A DNA stretch of 10,962 nt. Origin: Bacillota bacterium (GTDB lineage: Bacteria > Bacillota_C > Negativicutes > JAEYSJ01). The position numbers and the translations under genes were made by a program. This document shows positions 7,091 to 10,962 of the stretch, piece after piece. Below the pieces are notes generated by a model. That model saw nothing but the letters and a program-made list of their open reading frames with translations. It made no database searches and was not told the DNA's origin. The stretch is taken from contig JAEYSJ010000322.1 of NCBI GenBank assembly GCA_023434855.1, positions 1 through 10,962 of the forward strand. Direction: 5' to 3'. The stretch's first letter is position 1; each line of letters starts with the position of its first letter.

Positions 7091-8332
7091 TTATATGGCG
7101 GCGTGCTTGCCGGCAACATACCCGGTGGAAAAGGCCGCTTGGAGATTAAACCCGCCGGTATAACCGTCAATATCAATAATCTCGCCCGCAAAAAATAAAT
7201 TCTTAATCAATTTTGATTCCATTGTGGTGGGGTTTATTTCATTTATGTGCACTCCTCCGGCAGTGACAATGGCCTCACTCACGGGACGAACCCCAGTAAT
7301 GGTAAAAGTTAAATGTGTTATTGTCTGCATTAGCCTTAATCGTTCTGTCTTGGTAATTTGATGTACAGGTTTTTCAGGGTCGAGATATGCTAAGTCAATA
7401 ATGACATTGATCAGTTTTGCCGGCAATAAATCGCCAAGGGCATTTTTTAATTGTTTGCGCATGAATTTCTCGAAGTCTCGTTGTATTCTTTTGTCCAATT
7501 TTTCTTCTGATAAAGCCGGCTTTAAATTAATTTCAACAAATATTTCAGCATTTGGATCGCCGTTTAACAAGTCCGAAATTTTCTTACTTAATGAAAGAAT
7601 AATCGGTCCCGATAAACCGTAATGGGTAAACAACATTTCACCAAAATCGTCGGCTATTTTTTTGCCATTACATATTACAACTGCTGTCACATTTTTTAAA
7701 GACAGCCCTTGCAATTCGCCAATCCAATTTTCGGCGACCTCCAATGGAACAAGGGATGGTTTAAGAGGCTCAATGGTATGGCCGGTTTTTTGGGCAATGA
7801 TATAGCCGTCGCCTGAAGAACCCGTACTTGGATATGAAGAGCCCCCGGTGGCCAAAATGATTGCATCAGCATCATATTTGTTATTTCGGTCAGTCAAGAC
7901 ACCAACTGCTTTTCCATCATTAATCACTATTTCTCTTATTGGCTGGCTTGTCCAAATTTCAGTTCCCAGCGTTGCAAGTGCTTTAATAAAAGTTTTAACA
8001 ACATCTTGCGCCTTATCACTAACAGGAAATACTCTGCCACCTCTTTCCACTTTCGTCATTAGTCCATATCTTGCCAGAAAGTCAATCATATCCTGGTTGT
8101 TAAAAGCGTGAAAGGCACTGTACAAAAAAGAACCGTTGCCAGGCATATTTTTAATAAATGTTTGCAGGTCAGCTGTGTTGGTAATATTACAGCGTCCTTT
8201 ACCGGTAATTAACAGTTTGCGTCCAACTGACGCCATTTTTTCCAGAATAACTGCTTTACCGCCATGATCAGCTACGCTTGCTGCAGCCATTAAGCCAGCT
8301 GCTCCGCCACCTACAATAATTACTTTTTTCAT
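7091..8332 (-). CDS. HI0933/BaiN-family FAD-dependent oxidoreductase
   Basis: This is a 413-residue flavoprotein of the HI0933 family (E. coli YhiN, clostridial BaiN), often annotated as an aminoacetone oxidase family enzyme. Its real substrate is unknown; BaiN has been linked to bile-acid metabolism, which need not apply here. The N-terminal FAD-binding loop VGGGAAG (7-13) is followed by the family signature GRKLLITGKGRCNITN (37-52), ATGGSSYPSTGSSGDG in the middle, and C-terminal VTAGGV and FFAGEIIDIDGYTGGFNLQ. It is probably cytosolic. A GTG at 8341 could extend it by three residues, but AGAAGGG (8347-8341) overlaps that codon and is eight bases before ATG 8332, so the ATG is preferred. The gene begins just after the rluB terminator. 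In this gene order it is a usual neighbour of aroA. Confidence 0.92.
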   Translation of the reverse strand: MKKVIIVGGGAAGLMAAASVADHGGKAVILEKMASVGRKLLITGKGRCNITNTADLQTFIKNMPGNGSFLYSAFHAFNNQDMIDFLARYGLMTKVERGGRVFPVSDKAQDVVKTFIKALATLGTEIWTSQPIREIVINDGKAVGVLTDRNNKYDADAIILATGGSSYPSTGSSGDGYIIAQKTGHTIEPLKPSLVPLEVAENWIGELQGLSLKNVTAVVICNGKKIADDFGEMLFTHYGLSGPIILSLSKKISDLLNGDPNAEIFVEINLKPALSEEKLDKRIQRDFEKFMRKQLKNALGDLLPAKLINVIIDLAYLDPEKPVHQITKTERLRLMQTITHLTFTITGVRPVSEAIVTAGGVHINEINPTTMESKLIKNLFFAGEIIDIDGYTGGFNLQAAFSTGYVAGKHAAI

Positions 8333-8354
8333 GTTTGTCACCCTTCTGCCGCAT

Positions 8355-8360
8355 ATTATA
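8355..8360 (-). promoter_or_regulatory. Possible -10 box for the HI0933-type gene
   Basis: A perfect TATAAT lies directly after the rluB terminator on the minus strand, 22 bases before the preferred start. A start point near 8348 would leave the ribosome site just intact. The -35 position falls inside the terminator stem and reads CTTATA, a poor match. It may only be AT-rich chance. Confidence 0.25.
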
Positions 8361-8394
8361 GCGAAAAAACCCTTATATATAAGGGTTTTTCGCT
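8360..8394. terminator. Palindromic bidirectional terminator overlapping the rluB stop codon
   Basis: The core ACCCTTATATATAAGGGT is a perfect 18-base palindrome. It is flanked by A6 on one side, T5 on the other, and then by GCG/CGC that extend the stem with one bulge. Read on either strand, the stem is followed by a run of T. The rluB stop codon (8395-8393) lies at its edge, so the ribosome would finish within the stem. Confidence 0.8.
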
Positions 8395-9112
8395 ATTCAC
8401 ACCTTTTTAATTCCTCGACTTCATCTTCCGTAAGATGACGGTACCGTCCACGCTTTAATCCCGCTAAAGTCAAAAAATCAAATTTGACACGCTTCAATTG
8501 TTTCACCGGAAAGTGAATCGCCTCAAACATTCGTCTGATCTGACGGTTTTTTCCTTCATGGATGACAATTTCCAATGATGTGATATTCTTCTCCCGGTCA
8601 AATTCAATAATGTTTATTTGGGCAGGTGCAGTTAATCCATCTGATAATTTTATGCCAGCCCGCAATAAATCAAGTTTTTCTTCGGGCGGCATACCTGCAA
8701 CCTTGGCAACATACGTTTTAAATATTTTACGGCTGGGATGAATTAAACTATGCGTAAGATCACCGTCATTGGTCATCAGTAATAAACCTTCCGTATTATA
8801 ATCAAGCCTGCCCACCGGATATATTCGTTGTGGAATATCAGATATTAAATTGATTACAGTCTTTCGTCCTTGAGGGTCATTTAAGGTGGTGACAATCCCT
8901 TTTGGTTTATTTAACATGATATATACTAATTTTTCACTTGTAATAAGCTTACCATCAAGTTTGATCTTATCTTTAACTGGATCAATTTTGGTACCAAGTT
9001 CAGTAATGACCTTGCCATTAACGGAAATTCGCCCCGAACTAATTAGTTTCTCAGCTTCTCTCCTTGAAGTAATTCCCGCCTGACTAATAAATTTCTGCAA
9101 ACGTTCTGGCAT
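8393..9112 (-). CDS. rluB: RluB-type 23S rRNA pseudouridine synthase
   Basis: This 239-residue protein converts uridine to pseudouridine in RNA, most likely in 23S rRNA (the RluB/RluE/RluF/RsuA family). An S4 RNA-binding domain occupies about residues 1-48 (RLQKFISQAGITSRREAEKL). The catalytic domain carries MLNKPKG (66-72), the catalytic aspartate D104 in GRLDYNTEGLLL, and EGKNRQIRRM (186-195). Length and domain order fit RluB. The ATG at 9112 has AAAGGAG about six bases upstream. It follows the PyrK-like gene by 58 bases with no terminator between, so read-through is possible, and it ends in a palindromic terminator. The exact target base (RluB or RsuA type) cannot be fixed by eye. Confidence 0.93.
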   Translation of the reverse strand: MPERLQKFISQAGITSRREAEKLISSGRISVNGKVITELGTKIDPVKDKIKLDGKLITSEKLVYIMLNKPKGIVTTLNDPQGRKTVINLISDIPQRIYPVGRLDYNTEGLLLMTNDGDLTHSLIHPSRKIFKTYVAKVAGMPPEEKLDLLRAGIKLSDGLTAPAQINIIEFDREKNITSLEIVIHEGKNRQIRRMFEAIHFPVKQLKRVKFDFLTLAGLKRGRYRHLTEDEVEELKRCE

Positions 9113-9170
9113 AAGGTACTCCTTTTATAACAAATGTAAATAAATCAAAATTAAATTAAGAAGTTAGAAT

Positions 9171-10136
9171 TTAATAAGGTATCAACTGAGAAAAATCAGT
9201 TTGCACCTTACAAGTACATATTGTTTTATTATCATGGGTTTCTTTTTGGCAGCTGCCACATATACCTTCTCCGCAGCACATAGTTGCATTATTGGTAACG
9301 GCCATAGGAATATTAATGTTCATATCCTGCATCATGTTAATTATAGCATAATGTTGTTCATCCGGTCCGGCGCTTACCAGTAAATCAGGCTGACCTGCGC
9401 ATAATTTCCGTAGTATTACTATTCCTTCATTGCGAAAAGACGATACATCGTGGACCTCAACACCTAAATCACGCAGTTCTTCACTAATTACTGTCATCCC
9501 TATTACACCCGGAGCCAGGATAGCAATGACATTATTATTACTGATAAGTTTGGCAGCTATCGGTAAGGCAGGTGGCTGTCCCATGCCCCCAGCTACTAAT
9601 ACTACCTTACCATTGGTAAGGTTGTCAATCCATGGTTGACCAAGTATTCCATTGTAATAAGGACCCCGCACCAGCAATTGATGGTTGTCATCTGCTATAA
9701 TTCTTGTGGATTTAGGACCAATTGTTTCTATTATTACTTGCAGAGTGTTTCCTATAACCTTCATTATCCCTACTGGGAAATGGTAAAAATACGGGTCTTG
9801 CGGACGGCGTAAAAAAACGAAAGAGCCAGTTTTAGTGAGTTGCTGAGCTAATGTTGGAATAACATCAAATTCCAGCTTATAAACATCTGGTGAAAATTTG
9901 CTAATAATTCTAAATTCAGTTTCAGTTTCGATTCTTATCGGCAATTCCTCAATTCCCAATGTTCTTTTGTTAGACTGCCAATGCTTTTCATATAATATAC
10001 ATACTCCAGACCAATTACAATTACATAATGATTCGCCTTTTAGATGACTACAAAAAACGCAATGATTCGTTTCCGCTAATAGGCAGGGGCAATATTGCGA
10101 ATTTATGTCAATACATCGAGACAATATATTACGCAT
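9171..10136 (-). CDS. PyrK-like iron-sulfur FAD/NAD-binding reductase with Cys-rich N-terminus
   Basis: The 321-residue protein resembles the electron-transfer subunit of dihydroorotate dehydrogenase (PyrK) and sulfide dehydrogenase. A ferredoxin-reductase-like FAD domain spans about 68-170 (RGPYYNG at 157-163), then the NAD-binding domain with VAGGMGQPPALP (181-192). A C-terminal [2Fe-2S] motif follows: C288, C293 and C296 with C307 or C309 as fourth ligand. Unlike plain PyrK, the first 46 residues hold eight cysteines (8, 16, 18, 26, 29, 38, 40, 46) in a CPC-x7-C-x2-C-x8-C-x-C-x5-C layout that could bind another metal centre. It starts 15 bases after the upstream flavoprotein, with AGGGGGGA as ribosome site, so the two should be co-translated and may form a complex. 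No pyrD or other pyrimidine gene is near, so true PyrK function is unlikely. Electron donor and acceptor are unknown. Confidence 0.85.
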   Translation of the reverse strand: MRNILSRCIDINSQYCPCLLAETNHCVFCSHLKGESLCNCNWSGVCILYEKHWQSNKRTLGIEELPIRIETETEFRIISKFSPDVYKLEFDVIPTLAQQLTKTGSFVFLRRPQDPYFYHFPVGIMKVIGNTLQVIIETIGPKSTRIIADDNHQLLVRGPYYNGILGQPWIDNLTNGKVVLVAGGMGQPPALPIAAKLISNNNVIAILAPGVIGMTVISEELRDLGVEVHDVSSFRNEGIVILRKLCAGQPDLLVSAGPDEQHYAIINMMQDMNINIPMAVTNNATMCCGEGICGSCQKETHDNKTICTCKVQTDFSQLIPY

Positions 10137-10151
10137 ACAACTATTTCCCCC

Positions 10152-10962
10152 CTAAACCATACAATTGTTATAAATTTCTGTTAAACCAGCATGAGCTACC
10201 CGTTCGTAAATTTCCGACCTGTTGGTAGAATAGAGAGACAATTCGCGCATACGTTCAAAATATACAGAACCGGCAAATGTATACCGTTTTCTGAGGCCCT
10301 CTTCTAAAGTCATTTGTTCATGGGTAAAGGCAATAAAATCACCTGTTGCTAAACTACGAGGCAGTTCGAGATATTGCATATCCAATACATGTCTGACGGA
10401 ATTATGCCCCGCCAGCAATCCGGTAACAACTGCTTCGGTATGACCTACGAGAATCATTGATTTTTCTCCGGCACAAAATAAATTATCAAGACCTTCTACT
10501 TTTAGATCGTTTGAACAAGGGGCAATTCCTAAATAGCGTACGGAATTGCCAATTCCCCCGGCATAAGGATCTTCGTATCTAGCCCGTTCCAACCCCGGTA
10601 TTGTACGCAAATCGTCAATAGGAAAATAGGATGTCATTAATTTTGCGTGACCGGTATCAAGCAATACTAAATTGGCTGCATATTCTGCCAAAGCATACTG
10701 GGTACATGCTTTCTTCCCTAAGGAACTGCTTTTTCGCAAATTTTCCGGTACAGGTAGTACTGCGACACCTTCACTTTCCAACTGATCCCTTATTTCTTTA
10801 CTTAAAGAATCTTTATTCAATTTACATGAACCACTCATAGCTCCGAACGAACCATCGGATTTTTGCCCCATTAATTCCTTGATTTCACATTTAGCCGTCA
10901 TACTAACCCGCGGTCCAAAAGATGGACAACGTAAAATACACATTGCACATCCGTTGCCATAT
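10152..10962 (-). CDS. GidA/TrmFO-like FAD-dependent oxidoreductase, partial at the 5' end
   Basis: The frame is open to the right edge and ends with TAG at 10152, leaving about 269 C-terminal residues. Near the visible start the sequence YGNGCAMCILRCPSFGP has a C-x2-C-x3-C group. The later segment GLDNLFCAGEKSMILVGHTE, followed by TGLLAGHNSVRH, is the C-terminal FAD-contact region shared with MnmG (GidA), TrmFO and related flavoproteins. The N-terminal dinucleotide-binding loop must lie outside the window. The protein lacks an obvious MnmG tRNA-binding C-terminus and is followed at 15 bases by a PyrK-like reductase, so it is more likely an oxidoreductase fed by that partner than a tRNA-modifying enzyme. 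Substrate is unknown. Confidence 0.82.
   Translation of the reverse strand, partial: YGNGCAMCILRCPSFGPRVSMTAKCEIKELMGQKSDGSFGAMSGSCKLNKDSLSKEIRDQLESEGVAVLPVPENLRKSSSLGKKACTQYALAEYAANLVLLDTGHAKLMTSYFPIDDLRTIPGLERARYEDPYAGGIGNSVRYLGIAPCSNDLKVEGLDNLFCAGEKSMILVGHTEAVVTGLLAGHNSVRHVLDMQYLELPRSLATGDFIAFTHEQMTLEEGLRKRYTFAGSVYFERMRELSLYSTNRSEIYERVAHAGLTEIYNNCMV

Noticed and set aside
9119..9132. Extended -10-like TGTTATAAA before rluB
   Set aside because: It overlaps the rluB ribosome site, so a transcript starting from it would lack that site; no -35 at proper spacing.

Overview
The window comes from a low-GC bacterium, most likely a Firmicute of the Negativicutes (Sporomusa/Pelosinus type) or a related Clostridium-like lineage. 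Three things suggest this: strong GGAGG-type ribosome binding sites with occasional TTG starts, an IspH enzyme fused to ribosomal protein S1 (a Clostridia/Negativicutes arrangement), and the order rluB - HI0933-type flavoprotein - aroA - cmk - plsC - ispH/rpsA. The assignment rests on remembered gene order and protein families, not on a search.

All ten clear genes lie on the minus strand, so transcription runs from high to low coordinates. First come the C-terminal part of a GidA/TrmFO-like FAD oxidoreductase (cut by the right edge) and a PyrK-like iron-sulfur/FAD/NAD reductase with a cysteine-rich N-terminus; these look like a two-gene redox module. The RluB-type pseudouridine synthase follows, and its stop codon lies inside a palindromic terminator. 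Next are an HI0933/BaiN-family flavoprotein, an unrecognised single-pass membrane protein, a 259-base gap with a striking 22-bp hairpin, and then the tight aroA-cmk-plsC cluster (14-base gap, then 8-base overlap), which ends at a terminator. A CstA-family transporter with its own leader and terminator comes next. The ispH-rpsA fusion runs off the left edge.

The aroA-to-ispH block mixes shikimate pathway, CMP kinase, phospholipid acylation, isoprenoid and translation genes, a housekeeping grouping. The cstA gene sits inside it but is bounded by terminators on both sides and looks independently transcribed. No insertion sequence, CRISPR array, tRNA or rRNA gene was seen. No gene-free stretch exceeds 300 bases; the longest is the gap before aroA.

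No clearly new system is established. The best leads are the hairpin before aroA (with a tiny Met-Met-Asn-Tyr-Tyr frame upstream), the cysteine-rich redox pair, a possible nine-codon leader before cstA, and the unrecognised membrane protein.
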